Below, piece after piece: positions 1-8,940 of a stretch of DNA of 64,000 nt; position 1 is the stretch's first letter, and every line of letters starts with the position of its first letter. The notes under the pieces were generated by a model, which did no database searches, was not told where the DNA came from, and worked only from the letters and a program-made list of their open reading frames with translations. The position numbers and the translations under genes are program-made. The stretch spans positions 112,253-176,252 of the forward strand of contig CAYTUQ010000001.1 in the NCBI GenBank assembly GCA_964441235.1. Direction: 5' to 3'. The stretch is from BS750m-G69 sp964441235 (lineage in GTDB: Bacteria; Fidelibacterota; UBA2242).

Positions 1-26
1 CTGCCTGGTTCGTTTACTACTATCAT
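1..26 (-). CDS. Start of an unidentified gene cut by the window edge
   Basis: The stop codon of the PNP-like gene shares one base with an ATG on the same strand (TAATG, position 26), a usual form of translational coupling. Eight codons are visible, reading MIVVNEPG, before the window ends. This is too little to identify a product. It is supported only by the coupled start and by the same-strand operon context. Confidence 0.3.
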
Positions 27-724
27 TACGAAGTGAAAATATCTCTAATAAAATCACCGATATTTATATCCAAATCTTCCCTGAAAAATACCACCCCTGC
101 CGATTTACAGCCTGCGTGCTTAGCAGTTATTGCCCCTGCATAAATGTCTTTCGAAATTGCCGTTATATTGCCCTTATCTACAACTTCTTCTTCCAGCTTT
201 GTTCTTTGCTCAACTTTAAGAGGAACTAAAAGAAGACCTTTGTTAAGACAAGCCTCTGTTTTTAATGACGCCCTCTTAATACGCTGAACCAATTCCGAAT
301 CATAGAGATTTAACATATCAGGAAATCTCACACCAAAAGAGCCATCGTTTTCACCTATTAAAGGGTTGTCGCCGGACAGATTGACATGGTCCAAAATTAT
401 GCTTCCGTCAAACTTAAAAGATTCTCCAATAGGCTTTCCATGTCCAATAAAGATGAATTTTTCGATTCCTAATTTTATAGATGTCCTTACTGCCTCTCTC
501 CACAATTTAGTGTCGGTAATACTATTTAAGTAGAATAACAGAATACCGCAACTACCAAACTCGTACACCTTAAAATTTTGATCGTAAGGTGTATCAATTA
601 TATTTATACCATTTATTAAATCTATGTATCTAAAGGGATAATTTGCAATTACAGCGGCATGTAGGTTAAATCCAACCCGTTTTTTGATGTTTCCTAATAT
701 CATATTATAGTTAATCTGCGACAA
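26..724 (-). CDS. Purine nucleoside phosphorylase-like protein, diverged
   Basis: The 232-residue protein resembles the PNP/MTAP family, which cleaves purine nucleosides with phosphate. The central ILDHVNLSGDNPL and RFPDMLNLYD segments (roughly residues 110-140) match the family motifs. It is shorter than the usual 260-290 residues. The N-terminal GSG phosphate loop is not recognisable. The later substrate segment that is normally MST, followed downstream by an Asn, reads AISKDIYAG and then VVFFRED. Activity or specificity may therefore be changed. It lies 5 bp after the DivIVA gene and is probably cotranscribed with yggT and divIVA. Family membership is fairly sure; function is inferred. Confidence 0.7.
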   Translation of the reverse strand: MSQINYNMILGNIKKRVGFNLHAAVIANYPFRYIDLINGINIIDTPYDQNFKVYEFGSCGILLFYLNSITDTKLWREAVRTSIKLGIEKFIFIGHGKPIGESFKFDGSIILDHVNLSGDNPLIGENDGSFGVRFPDMLNLYDSELVQRIKRASLKTEACLNKGLLLVPLKVEQRTKLEEEVVDKGNITAISKDIYAGAITAKHAGCKSAGVVFFREDLDINIGDFIRDIFTS

Positions 725-729
725 AACTA

Positions 730-1179
730 TTAAGCGTCTTGTATTAAACTATCTGAATTGAACTCGTCTTTCTTAAACTTGTTCACATCCTCGTCAAGAA
801 TTTTTATAAGACCTGTCTGGCTATTAATAACCTGCCTCAAAGCATGGATCAGTTTATCCCTACCGTACTTAAGTTCTATAATTGAGTCCTCAATCTTAGA
901 CTTTTCTTTACGTGCGGCACTTAATGCATCTGTAGCAACTTTCTCTGCATCAAGAACAATCCTTGCAGCTTTTTCATTTGCCTCTTTCATAATTTCTTCA
1001 ATACTCTTGTTTTTATTTTTTTCCCTTTCTCTTTCCAGCGGTTCCATCTCCTGCAGTCTTTCTTCTAATTTCTTGAATTCATCCGCAAGCATCTCAAGGA
1101 AGAAGCGTACTTCTACAGGGTCGTAACCCCTGAGGGTTTTATTAAATTTGTGCTCTAAAATGTCGCTTGATTTTATCAT
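730..1179 (-). CDS. DivIVA-domain coiled-coil protein
   Basis: The 149-residue protein begins with the DivIVA signature: IKSSDILEHKFNKTLRGYDPVEVRFFL, with the GYD core and membrane-binding N-terminus. A long charged coiled coil follows (about residues 30-120) with the AARIVLDAEKVA-type segment typical of the family. DivIVA proteins bind curved membrane at poles or septa and recruit partners. In diderms their role is less clear. The start overlaps the yggT stop by 4 bp, so the two are coupled. The full canonical length of Firmicute DivIVA is not reached, but the domain is clear. Confidence 0.85.
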   Translation of the reverse strand: MIKSSDILEHKFNKTLRGYDPVEVRFFLEMLADEFKKLEERLQEMEPLEREREKNKNKSIEEIMKEANEKAARIVLDAEKVATDALSAARKEKSKIEDSIIELKYGRDKLIHALRQVINSQTGLIKILDEDVNKFKKDEFNSDSLIQDA

Positions 1180-1469
1180 ATCAACATCTGCCCCATACGA
1201 TAAATAGCTCTGACAACAAAATTATCTAAAAAGTACAATACAACGATGGCAATTATTGGTGAAATATCAACGCCAATATGCGGGATTAAATTCCTAATTG
1301 GATTCAAAACAGGATTAACAAGGGAACTAATTACCTCTGTAATTCGATAAGCATGAGCGCTTGGGAACCAAGATAGTACAGCCTCAAGGATAATTAAAAT
1401 CACATACAAGTTGATAGCAAATGACAGAACCTTACCTATTGCAATTAAGAAGTAGCCGACTATGAACAT
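1176..1469 (-). CDS. YggT family membrane protein
   Basis: The 97-residue protein has two hydrophobic segments (about residues 3-28 and 67-90) with the conserved WFP and NPVLNPIRNLIP motifs between them, as in the YggT family (CCB3/YggT). These proteins are linked to membrane biogenesis or osmotic response and often sit beside divIVA and cell-division genes, as here. It overlaps the downstream divIVA gene by 4 bp. The 127-bp gap to gyrA upstream could hold its promoter. Confidence 0.88.
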   Translation of the reverse strand: MFIVGYFLIAIGKVLSFAINLYVILIILEAVLSWFPSAHAYRITEVISSLVNPVLNPIRNLIPHIGVDISPIIAIVVLYFLDNFVVRAIYRMGQMLI

Positions 1470-1596
1470 AATTCTTCCTTTATTATATATAAAGCATTAA
1501 ACATCCTAACCTTTTATTGACGTCAGTGTTTTTGCCATTTCTTCCCAGGTTAAAATTCCATAGACCTATAATCTCAATTTCCGCTATCTTAGGAAT

Positions 1597-4113
1597 CTAG
1601 TCTTCTCCATTTCCCACATCAGATTCAACAAGAGAATAATCAGCATACTCGTCACTTTTTCCTACTTCATGTTCGACAACACGCGTAACAGCGGAAATAG
1701 AATCATTATCGTCAAGATTTATCAATTTTACCCCCTGGGTATTCCTGCTTATTGTCCTAATTGTAGAAACCGGCAATCTTATTAAAATACCTTTTTCCGT
1801 TATAATCATAAGATCATCTGAATCAACTACTTCTCGAAGCGTTACCATTTTTCTGTTTCTTACACTTGTTTTTAAAGTAATTACGCCAACTCCACCTCTT
1901 CTGATAACAGGATAATCTTTGATATCAGTCCGTTTTCCATACCCATTCTCAGAAACAGCCAACAGTGTGCCCCCTTCTCTTTTGACAACAACCATACCTA
2001 CGACTTTATTATCTTTTCCTGGAAGTTTAATTCCCCTTACTCCTGCAGCTGTACGCCCCATGGGTCTGACATCAGTTTCCCTGAACCTAATTGATTTACC
2101 GGAAGATGTCCCTATAATTATATCCTGCTCTCCATTACTAATCAGAACATCAATTAAGTCATCGTTTTCACCAACATTAATTGCCCTAATTCCTATCTTA
2201 CGTGGTTTTCCAAACGATGAAAGTTTTGTCTTTTTAATTATCCCCTTCTTTGTTGCCATTATAATATTGCGCCGATCATCAAACCCTTTCACGCTGAGAA
2301 CAGCTCTAACCTGCTCGCCCTCCTGCGTTTTAATCAGATTAACAATTGCCCTTCCACGCGATGCCTTTCCTGCTCTCGGAATTTCGTGAACCTTTAACCA
2401 GTAACAACGTCCCTTACTTGTAAAGAACATCATATAGTCATGCGTACTTGCGATAAATAGGTTTCTCACGAAATCATCATCTTTCGCCTGAGCACCCCGG
2501 CTACCTCTGCCTCCACGATTTTGCCGACGTGATACATCAACAGGAAAACGCTTTATAAAACCATTATGCGTAATGGTTATAACCATATCTTCTTCGGCAA
2601 TCATATCTTCAACTGAGAATTCGCCTACATCATCAATTATTTCGGTTCTACGTTCATCTCCATATTTATTTCTAATTTCCCTCATTTCTTCTTTAAGAAT
2701 TTCCATTCGCTTAACTCTACTTTCAAGAATTCCCTTTAACGCAGCAATTAACTTTATTGTTTCTTTGTACTCCTCTATAACTTTTTCGATTTCAAGACCT
2801 GTGAGCCTTTGTAATTTCATGTCTAAGATAGCCTGAGCCTGACGATTAGAAAATTCAAATATATCAATTAACTTTTCTTTTGCTTCAGCTGGAGATTTAG
2901 AGCCGCGGATTATTGATATGACCTCATCTATATTTTCAAGGGCTGTTTTCAGACCTTCAAGAATATGTGCCCTTTCTTCTGCTGAATTCAGATCAAATTT
3001 AGTGCGCCTTACAATAACTGTATGACGGAATTCTATATAATTCTGCAAAATCTCTTTTAACGTCAGAAGCTTTGGAACGCCATTAACAAGGGCTAAAAGA
3101 TTAATACCAAAACTATCCTGTAACTGGGTATGAGAATAGAGCTGGTTTAAGGTTATTTCTGGTATAATATCTCTTCTCAATTCAATAACTATTCTAATAC
3201 CTTCCTTGCCAGATTCATCACGAATATCAGTAATCCCATCTATTACTTTATCTCTTACAAGCTGGGCAATCTTTTCAATAAGATTAGACTTATTAACCTG
3301 ATATGGAATTTCTGTAATTATTATACTCTCTTTTCCTGATTTAGTCGTTTCTACATAAGCGAGGGCTCTAATTTTTATTATACCACGCCCTGTCTCATAA
3401 GCCCTTTTAATTTCCTCTCTCCCCAGTATAATAGCACCTGTTGGAAAGTCCGGACCCTGGATATATTGCATCAAATCTTCAATAGACGATTCCGGATTAT
3501 CTATGAGGTGAATAGCAGCCCCTAAAACCTCTGTCAAACAATGGGGGGGAATATTAGTCGCCATTCCAACAGCAATCCCGCTGGCACCATTCGCTAAAAT
3601 CAAAGGTATTGCAGATGGCAAAACGCTTGGTTCTTTGAGAGATTCATCGAAATTAGGTATAAAATCAACCGTGCCTTTATCTATGTCTCTCATTAATTCA
3701 TTTGATATCCTGCTCATGCGCGCTTCTGTATACCGCATTGCCGCAGCGTTATCTCCGTCTATTGAGCCAAAATTACCCTGCCCGTCAACTAAGGGATAAC
3801 GAAGCGTAAAATCCTGTGCCATCCTAACAAGTGCAAAATAAACCGCTGCATCTCCATGAGGATGGTATTTTCCCATAACCTCACCGACAATACGTGCACA
3901 TTTTTTTGTTGGTTTATTAAATGATAGACCAAGCTCTGACATTCCATAAAATATTCGCCTTTGAACAGGTTTCAATCCGTCCCTAACGTCAGGAAGTGCC
4001 CGTGAGACTATTACAGACATGGAATAGTCAAGATATGATCCGCGCATTTCCTGATCAATATTGACAGGAACTATTTTATCTCTATGAAAGTTTATATTTG
4101 ATTGCATATTCAT
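1597..4113 (-). CDS. gyrA: DNA gyrase subunit A
   Basis: At 838 residues this is the full-length breakage-reunion subunit of gyrase, which introduces negative supercoils as A2B2. The catalytic tyrosine is Tyr128 in the AAAMRYTEARMS motif. The C-terminal pinwheel has the GyrA-box variant QNRGGRG, so it is gyrase rather than ParC. In the quinolone pocket the sequence reads HPHGDAAVYFALV. The positions equivalent to E. coli Ser83 and Asp87 are Ala89 and Phe93, which may weaken quinolone binding (see findings). It follows gyrB with a 3-bp gap, so the two are cotranscribed. Confidence 0.98.
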   Translation of the reverse strand: MNMQSNINFHRDKIVPVNIDQEMRGSYLDYSMSVIVSRALPDVRDGLKPVQRRIFYGMSELGLSFNKPTKKCARIVGEVMGKYHPHGDAAVYFALVRMAQDFTLRYPLVDGQGNFGSIDGDNAAAMRYTEARMSRISNELMRDIDKGTVDFIPNFDESLKEPSVLPSAIPLILANGASGIAVGMATNIPPHCLTEVLGAAIHLIDNPESSIEDLMQYIQGPDFPTGAIILGREEIKRAYETGRGIIKIRALAYVETTKSGKESIIITEIPYQVNKSNLIEKIAQLVRDKVIDGITDIRDESGKEGIRIVIELRRDIIPEITLNQLYSHTQLQDSFGINLLALVNGVPKLLTLKEILQNYIEFRHTVIVRRTKFDLNSAEERAHILEGLKTALENIDEVISIIRGSKSPAEAKEKLIDIFEFSNRQAQAILDMKLQRLTGLEIEKVIEEYKETIKLIAALKGILESRVKRMEILKEEMREIRNKYGDERRTEIIDDVGEFSVEDMIAEEDMVITITHNGFIKRFPVDVSRRQNRGGRGSRGAQAKDDDFVRNLFIASTHDYMMFFTSKGRCYWLKVHEIPRAGKASRGRAIVNLIKTQEGEQVRAVLSVKGFDDRRNIIMATKKGIIKKTKLSSFGKPRKIGIRAINVGENDDLIDVLISNGEQDIIIGTSSGKSIRFRETDVRPMGRTAAGVRGIKLPGKDNKVVGMVVVKREGGTLLAVSENGYGKRTDIKDYPVIRRGGVGVITLKTSVRNRKMVTLREVVDSDDLMIITEKGILIRLPVSTIRTISRNTQGVKLINLDDNDSISAVTRVVEHEVGKSDEYADYSLVESDVGNGED

Positions 4114-4116
4114 TAT

Positions 4117-6021
4117 CTACACATCCAGGTTTTTAACATATTTCGCATTCTTCTGAATGAAATTCCGTCTTGGTTCTACATCTCCTCCCATAAGAATAGA
4201 AAATGTTTTATCTACTGAAGAAGCATCTTCAATAGTAATTTTCAGGAGAGTCCTTGCTTCCGGGTCCATTGTGGTTTTCCAGAGTTGCTCCGGATTCATT
4301 TCTCCAAGACCTTTATATCTTTGAACTTCGACCTTGCTATTTCCCTCTCTCGATAATCGCTTTATCAAAATATCTCTTTCATCATCATCGTATGCATAAC
4401 ACTCTTTTTTTCTTTGATAAACTTTATAAAGAGGTGGTTGTGCAATATATACATAACCCCCTTCAACTAACTGAGGCATATATCTATAAAAAAATGTAAG
4501 GAGCAATGTTCTTATATGACTGCCATCAACATCAGCGTCTGTCATAATTATTATTTTATAATATCTTAGTTTTTCTATATTAAAATCTTCTTCTCCTATG
4601 CCGGTTCCAAGGGCTGTTATTATTGTTCGTATTTCGTTATTACTTAAGACTTTATCAATTCTTGCTTTTTCGACATTGATTATTTTTCCTCTCAGTGGTA
4701 ATATCGCCTGATGTCTTCGGTCTCGCCCCTGCTTTGCGCTACCGCCGGCAGAATCTCCTTCAACTAAATACAACTCACACAGGCTCGGGTCTTTAGTTGA
4801 ACAATCAGCAAGTTTTCCGGGAAGGTTACCAATGTCAAGAGCGCTTTTCCTTCTTGTCAGTTCCCTTGCCTTTTTCGCTGCCTCTCGAGATCTCGCAGCG
4901 CTTAAACATTTTTCAATAATACGCTTGGCTTGAGCAGGGTTGCGTTCGAGATACTCTGCCAATCCTTCTGATAATATAGAATCAACTATTCCTCTAACCT
5001 CAGAATTGCCAAGTTTTGTTTTCATTTGTCCTTCAAATTGTGGTTCCGCCACCTTTATACTAAGCACGGCTGTAAGGCCTTCCCTTACATCCTCACCAGA
5101 TAGTGTAAAATTCTCTTTCTTAAAAAGCTTGTTTTTTTGAGCGTAGCTGTTAAGCGTTCTCGTTATCGCTGTCTTAAATCCGACAAGATGAGTCCCTCCT
5201 TCAACAGTATTAATATTATTAACAAATGTAAAAATGTTTTCTGAATAAGAGCTATTATACTCCATTGCTAATTCTAAAGGAACACCGTCTTGCTCTTTCT
5301 CAATATATATTATTTTGTCTATAATTGCCTGTCTTGTTTCATCAAGATATTTAACAAATTCCTTCAATCCACCTTTATAGAGAAATTTTTCTATACTTGA
5401 ATCCCTTTCATCTATTAAAATGACCTCAAGGTTTCTATTCAAGAACGCAAGTTCTTTCATTCTATGCTCAATAGTTCCAAAATCGTACTCGGTTACTTTG
5501 AATATTTTTTTGTCTGACATGAATTGAACTAATGTTCCTCTTTTTTTAGTTTTTCCTTCTATTTTTACTTTATTTTGCGGTACTCCCCTGATGTACGACT
5601 GCACATATATGTTATTGTCCCTATAAACTTCTACACGCAGCCACTCTGAGAGAGCATTAACCACAGAGACTCCTACACCATGCAAACCACCAGAAACCTT
5701 GTATGACCCTTTATCAAACTTACCGCCTGCGTGAAGCATTGTCATTACCACTTCAACTGCCGGCTTTTTTTCCTCTTTATGGATATCAACAGGTATTCCC
5801 CTACCATTATCTAAAACACTTATTGAATTATCCTTATGTATTGTTACCACAATCTTTGTGCAAAAACCAGCGAGTGCTTCATCAATTGAATTATCAACAA
5901 CCTCAAACACAAGATGGTGAAGACCTCTTTTCCCTGTATCGCCGATATACATAGCAGGTCTTTTTTTAACAGCCTCTAAACCCTTAAGAACTGTTATTTT
6001 TTCAGCACCATAACTTGACAT
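4117..6021 (-). CDS. gyrB: DNA gyrase subunit B
   Basis: The 634-residue ATPase subunit has the GHKL start GLEAVKKRPAMYIGDTG and the DNxxDE-like motif VVDNSIDEALAG. The ATP-lid segment GGLHGVGVSVVNALS is present. The TOPRIM domain has LVEGDSAGGSAKQGRDR and DADVDGSHI. The length matches the short form that lacks the extra domain insert of proteobacterial GyrB. It lies 20 bp after the DciA-like gene and 3 bp before gyrA. It drives ATP-dependent strand passage together with GyrA. Confidence 0.98.
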   Translation of the reverse strand: MSSYGAEKITVLKGLEAVKKRPAMYIGDTGKRGLHHLVFEVVDNSIDEALAGFCTKIVVTIHKDNSISVLDNGRGIPVDIHKEEKKPAVEVVMTMLHAGGKFDKGSYKVSGGLHGVGVSVVNALSEWLRVEVYRDNNIYVQSYIRGVPQNKVKIEGKTKKRGTLVQFMSDKKIFKVTEYDFGTIEHRMKELAFLNRNLEVILIDERDSSIEKFLYKGGLKEFVKYLDETRQAIIDKIIYIEKEQDGVPLELAMEYNSSYSENIFTFVNNINTVEGGTHLVGFKTAITRTLNSYAQKNKLFKKENFTLSGEDVREGLTAVLSIKVAEPQFEGQMKTKLGNSEVRGIVDSILSEGLAEYLERNPAQAKRIIEKCLSAARSREAAKKARELTRRKSALDIGNLPGKLADCSTKDPSLCELYLVEGDSAGGSAKQGRDRRHQAILPLRGKIINVEKARIDKVLSNNEIRTIITALGTGIGEEDFNIEKLRYYKIIIMTDADVDGSHIRTLLLTFFYRYMPQLVEGGYVYIAQPPLYKVYQRKKECYAYDDDERDILIKRLSREGNSKVEVQRYKGLGEMNPEQLWKTTMDPEARTLLKITIEDASSVDKTFSILMGGDVEPRRNFIQKNAKYVKNLDV

Positions 6022-6041
6022 ATCTGTGAACTTAATTTTAC

Positions 6042-6320
6042 TTACCGTAATACTATCTCCCTAATATTTACCCTATTAAGCTTTTTGTTAATTCTTTCTA
6101 ATATTTTATCTTTTCTGAATAAAAGTTCATTCCTCCATACAGGAGAATCTACTTTTATGTATAATTTACCATATGATACTTTTTCCGGTGTTGTATGGCT
6201 TGATATCGCTTTTCCTACTACTTCATCCCAAATAAACAAAGCTTCTCCCTGTCGAACAGGTTTTTCGATATCAAAGATTCTTAACATTTTATCAATAGCT
6301 TGAGCAAGGGTTTTTGCCAT
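6042..6320 (-). CDS. DciA-like protein (DUF721)
   Basis: The 92-residue protein has the DUF721 core: WDEVVGKAISSHTTPEKVSYGKLYIKVDSPVWRNEL, ending in a short basic helix. DciA of this family is the ancestral loader of the DnaB helicase in bacteria lacking DnaC or DnaI. Its place between recF (1-bp overlap) and gyrB, in a replication operon, supports that role. It is short, but the conserved fold segment is complete. Function as a helicase loader is inferred from family and context. Confidence 0.85.
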   Translation of the reverse strand: MAKTLAQAIDKMLRIFDIEKPVRQGEALFIWDEVVGKAISSHTTPEKVSYGKLYIKVDSPVWRNELLFRKDKILERINKKLNRVNIREIVLR

Positions 6321-7435
6321 CAGAAAGCCCCTGTTGTTAATTGAAAAATTTTTGAGTTCGTATCACTACTTTTAAATCCATAATTAGACAAACTATTGAT
6401 ATCTGTAGATGTAATAAAAGTTTGATTACCACTGCTAATTTTATCAATAATTTTCATACAATGCTTAACATCTAATAAAGCAAAGAGGTCGTCTAAAAGA
6501 AATATAATTGATTCGTTCAACCTATTCTCAATAAATTGTCCCTCAGCCATTTTCAATGATATAAGAACAATCTTATGTTCCCCCTGGGAGCCAACATGCC
6601 TGATTTCCTTGCCCTCAAAAATAATTAAGACGTTATCAAGATGTGGACCACAGCTCGTTCTGCCAAACAAAATATCTTTTGAAAATCTTTCTCTGAGATT
6701 CTTTAAGAATACTTCTTTAAAAGAACTTTCATCAGCTTTAACATTATAATTTATCTTTATAGAAACATCTCCTTTTATATGTGAAATCTTTTTATACTTT
6801 TCTTTAAAAACATTATTAAACAGGTCTATAAAATCCATTCTCCCTGACTGAATTACTTTTGCATTTTCAGCAAATAACTCATCGTGAGTTTCTATATAAC
6901 TGTCATAGCTGTGCTTTCGTTTTTCTCTATAAGAATTCAATATCAAATTTCTTTGAGTAAGTCTACTTCTATACTCTATTAATTTAGCAAAATACTCCTT
7001 ATCTATTTGAGCAATGATTCTGTTAATGAAATTCCTTCTTCCTGCTGGTCCACACTCAGTTATTCTTTGACTGCTTGGAGACAAAATTATAACTGGAATT
7101 TTTCCAATTATATCTATCCTTCTTTTTAAGGGGACTTTGTTAAATAATATCCTTTTCCCATCAGTCTTTGAAAAATTAACATTAACAGAACTTTTCCCTC
7201 CTGAATTATCAATAAAATCTCCAAAAATCTGGAAATATGATTCATTATATTTTACAATATCGGAATCTGTATTAATACGAAAACTCTTTGTTAATGCAAG
7301 AAAATGTACCGCTTCGAGTATCGAAGTTTTGCCACTTCCGTTTTCTCCATTAATAAAATTCAACTGTTTATGAAATTCAAAATTACTATTAGTATAATTT
7401 CTGTAATTTACAATTTTTAGTCTTTCTAATATCAT
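6320..7435 (-). CDS. recF: DNA replication and repair protein RecF
   Basis: The 371-residue SMC-like ATPase has Walker A GENGSGKT at residues 30-37. The SQGEHK signature and the Walker B-like segment FLLDDLFALLD lie near the C-terminus. RecF loads RecA at gapped DNA with RecO and RecR. It lies 78 bp downstream of dnaN and directly before dciA, so the order dnaN-recF-dciA-gyrB-gyrA is the classical origin cluster on one strand. Confidence 0.97.
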   Translation of the reverse strand: MILERLKIVNYRNYTNSNFEFHKQLNFINGENGSGKTSILEAVHFLALTKSFRINTDSDIVKYNESYFQIFGDFIDNSGGKSSVNVNFSKTDGKRILFNKVPLKRRIDIIGKIPVIILSPSSQRITECGPAGRRNFINRIIAQIDKEYFAKLIEYRSRLTQRNLILNSYREKRKHSYDSYIETHDELFAENAKVIQSGRMDFIDLFNNVFKEKYKKISHIKGDVSIKINYNVKADESSFKEVFLKNLRERFSKDILFGRTSCGPHLDNVLIIFEGKEIRHVGSQGEHKIVLISLKMAEGQFIENRLNESIIFLLDDLFALLDVKHCMKIIDKISSGNQTFITSTDINSLSNYGFKSSDTNSKIFQLTTGAF

Positions 7436-7513
7436 ACAAAATCATTTTAAATTACAATAAAATATATCTAAAATAATTTTACTATATTAATTTAACTTTT
7501 TACTTATTAATTA

Positions 7514-8626
7514 CTAATTTAATCTTATAGGCATGAGTATCATTGTTAAGTCTTCATTCTCTTGTTGTACTTTAGGTAAAATTATACAGGCACTTATTGG
7601 TGAATTAAGTTTCATTATTACTCTTTCTGTTTCGATATTTCTTAAAATTTCTCTTAAATACTCAGCGTTGTAACCAATTACCATTTCTTCATCATTATAT
7701 TCTAATTCAATTTCTTCTTCTGCTGATGAGCGAGTTTCTTGATCAAGAGTACTAACTTTTGAAACTTCTTTACTTACTAAAAATGATATTTGATGTGTTG
7801 TCTTATTTGAAAATATTGAGACTCTTCTTAACGTAGAAATTAGATTATTTACATTAGCAATTGCTAATCTTTCGTTATTTAATGGAATAACACTCTCATA
7901 ATCCGGGAATTTTTCATCAATTATTCGAGTATATATTATCGTTGAATCTAAATCTACTTTTACATGATTTTCACTAATAGCAAGAGATGTCACACCATCT
8001 CTATCAAGATAACCTATCAGAAGATTTAGAAATTTTGTCGGAATGATTACATCGCCTTCAAATCCTTCAGATGAAAAATCTTTTCTATTAATATATACTA
8101 ATCTATGACCATCTGTAGCAACAGATATGATTCCATCCTTCTTTACCTGGAATAATACCCCTGTTAAAGAAGGTTTTAATTCATCTTTACTTACTGCTAT
8201 TATTGTTTTTTTAATCATTCTACCTAACATTTTGTTGTCAATTTCGACATTGCTTATATCTGTAATAACAGGAATAGAGGGAAATTCCTCTCCTGGTCTT
8301 CCTATTATTTCGTAAGAACCTTTTCCTGCAGTTAGGTTAATAACTCCATCACTACTTGCTTTAATTTCTATATTTTCATCTTCGATTTCATTTAAAATAT
8401 CTAAAATTATCCTGGAGGGAACAGCTAAGTTACCATTTTCAATCCCATTAACATTAAAAGTTGTAATCATTGTAATTTCAATATCAGAGGACCTTAGAGA
8501 CAAATTATTGCCTTCAACCTCAAATAGTATACTATTTAAAATAGGCATTGTAGATTTAGTTGAAGATACTTTAGAAACTTTCTGCATATTTGAGAGAAGG
8601 ACATTTTTGCTAATTGAAAAGTGCAT
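7514..8626 (-). CDS. dnaN: DNA polymerase III sliding clamp (beta subunit)
   Basis: The protein has 370 residues, the usual length for the three-domain clamp. It begins MHFSISKNVLLSNMQKVSKV and ends in MILMPIRLN, the conserved C-terminal MPxR/M-type tail. It tethers polymerase III to DNA. The start is well supported by AAGGAG about 7 nt upstream. Unlike in most bacteria, dnaN is not next to dnaA. It is 13.5 kb away and transcribed in the opposite direction, leading the recF-dciA-gyrB-gyrA cluster. Confidence 0.97.
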   Translation of the reverse strand: MHFSISKNVLLSNMQKVSKVSSTKSTMPILNSILFEVEGNNLSLRSSDIEITMITTFNVNGIENGNLAVPSRIILDILNEIEDENIEIKASSDGVINLTAGKGSYEIIGRPGEEFPSIPVITDISNVEIDNKMLGRMIKKTIIAVSKDELKPSLTGVLFQVKKDGIISVATDGHRLVYINRKDFSSEGFEGDVIIPTKFLNLLIGYLDRDGVTSLAISENHVKVDLDSTIIYTRIIDEKFPDYESVIPLNNERLAIANVNNLISTLRRVSIFSNKTTHQISFLVSKEVSKVSTLDQETRSSAEEEIELEYNDEEMVIGYNAEYLREILRNIETERVIMKLNSPISACIILPKVQQENEDLTMILMPIRLN

Positions 8627-8940
8627 CTTAAATCTCCTTATTTTTTACTTTTCATGTCGGGTAATTTTACATAAAAAAAAACTTATTTACAAGGAAATTT
8701 CAAATAAAATATAATCTATAAAAAAGGTTTTAATGACTATTCGCAAATAATTAAATAGAAATATTTGTTATTAAGAGGTTGATTTGTTGATAAAGATTTT
8801 TTTATTAAGAACAAACAGATAAGACTCATTGATTTTATTGTGTTGATAAGTTGTTAATATTTTTTAAAATAAAAAGAATATTTTATAAAAATATTTATAG
8901 AGAAGATTATTAACAAATTATAGCCAGTATTTTAAACAAT
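8627..8940. other. AT-rich gap upstream of dnaN, possible DnaA-binding region
   Basis: This 314-bp gap between the SurA-like gene and dnaN has no ORF. It holds TGTTGATAA, one mismatch from the DnaA box TTATCCACA on the minus strand, at 8785-8793 and again at 8841-8849. The 18-mer GTTGATAAGTTGTTAATA at 8842-8859 recurs exactly at 21882-21899 in front of dnaA. A very AT-rich stretch at about 8855-8935 could unwind. The dnaN promoter must also lie here or further upstream. A role in initiation is inferred. Confidence 0.45.

Noticed and set aside
1919..2836. Long plus-strand ORFs opposite gyrA, and similar ORFs opposite other genes.
   Set aside because: They are antisense shadows of well-identified genes with low-complexity Ser/Leu/Ile-rich translations.
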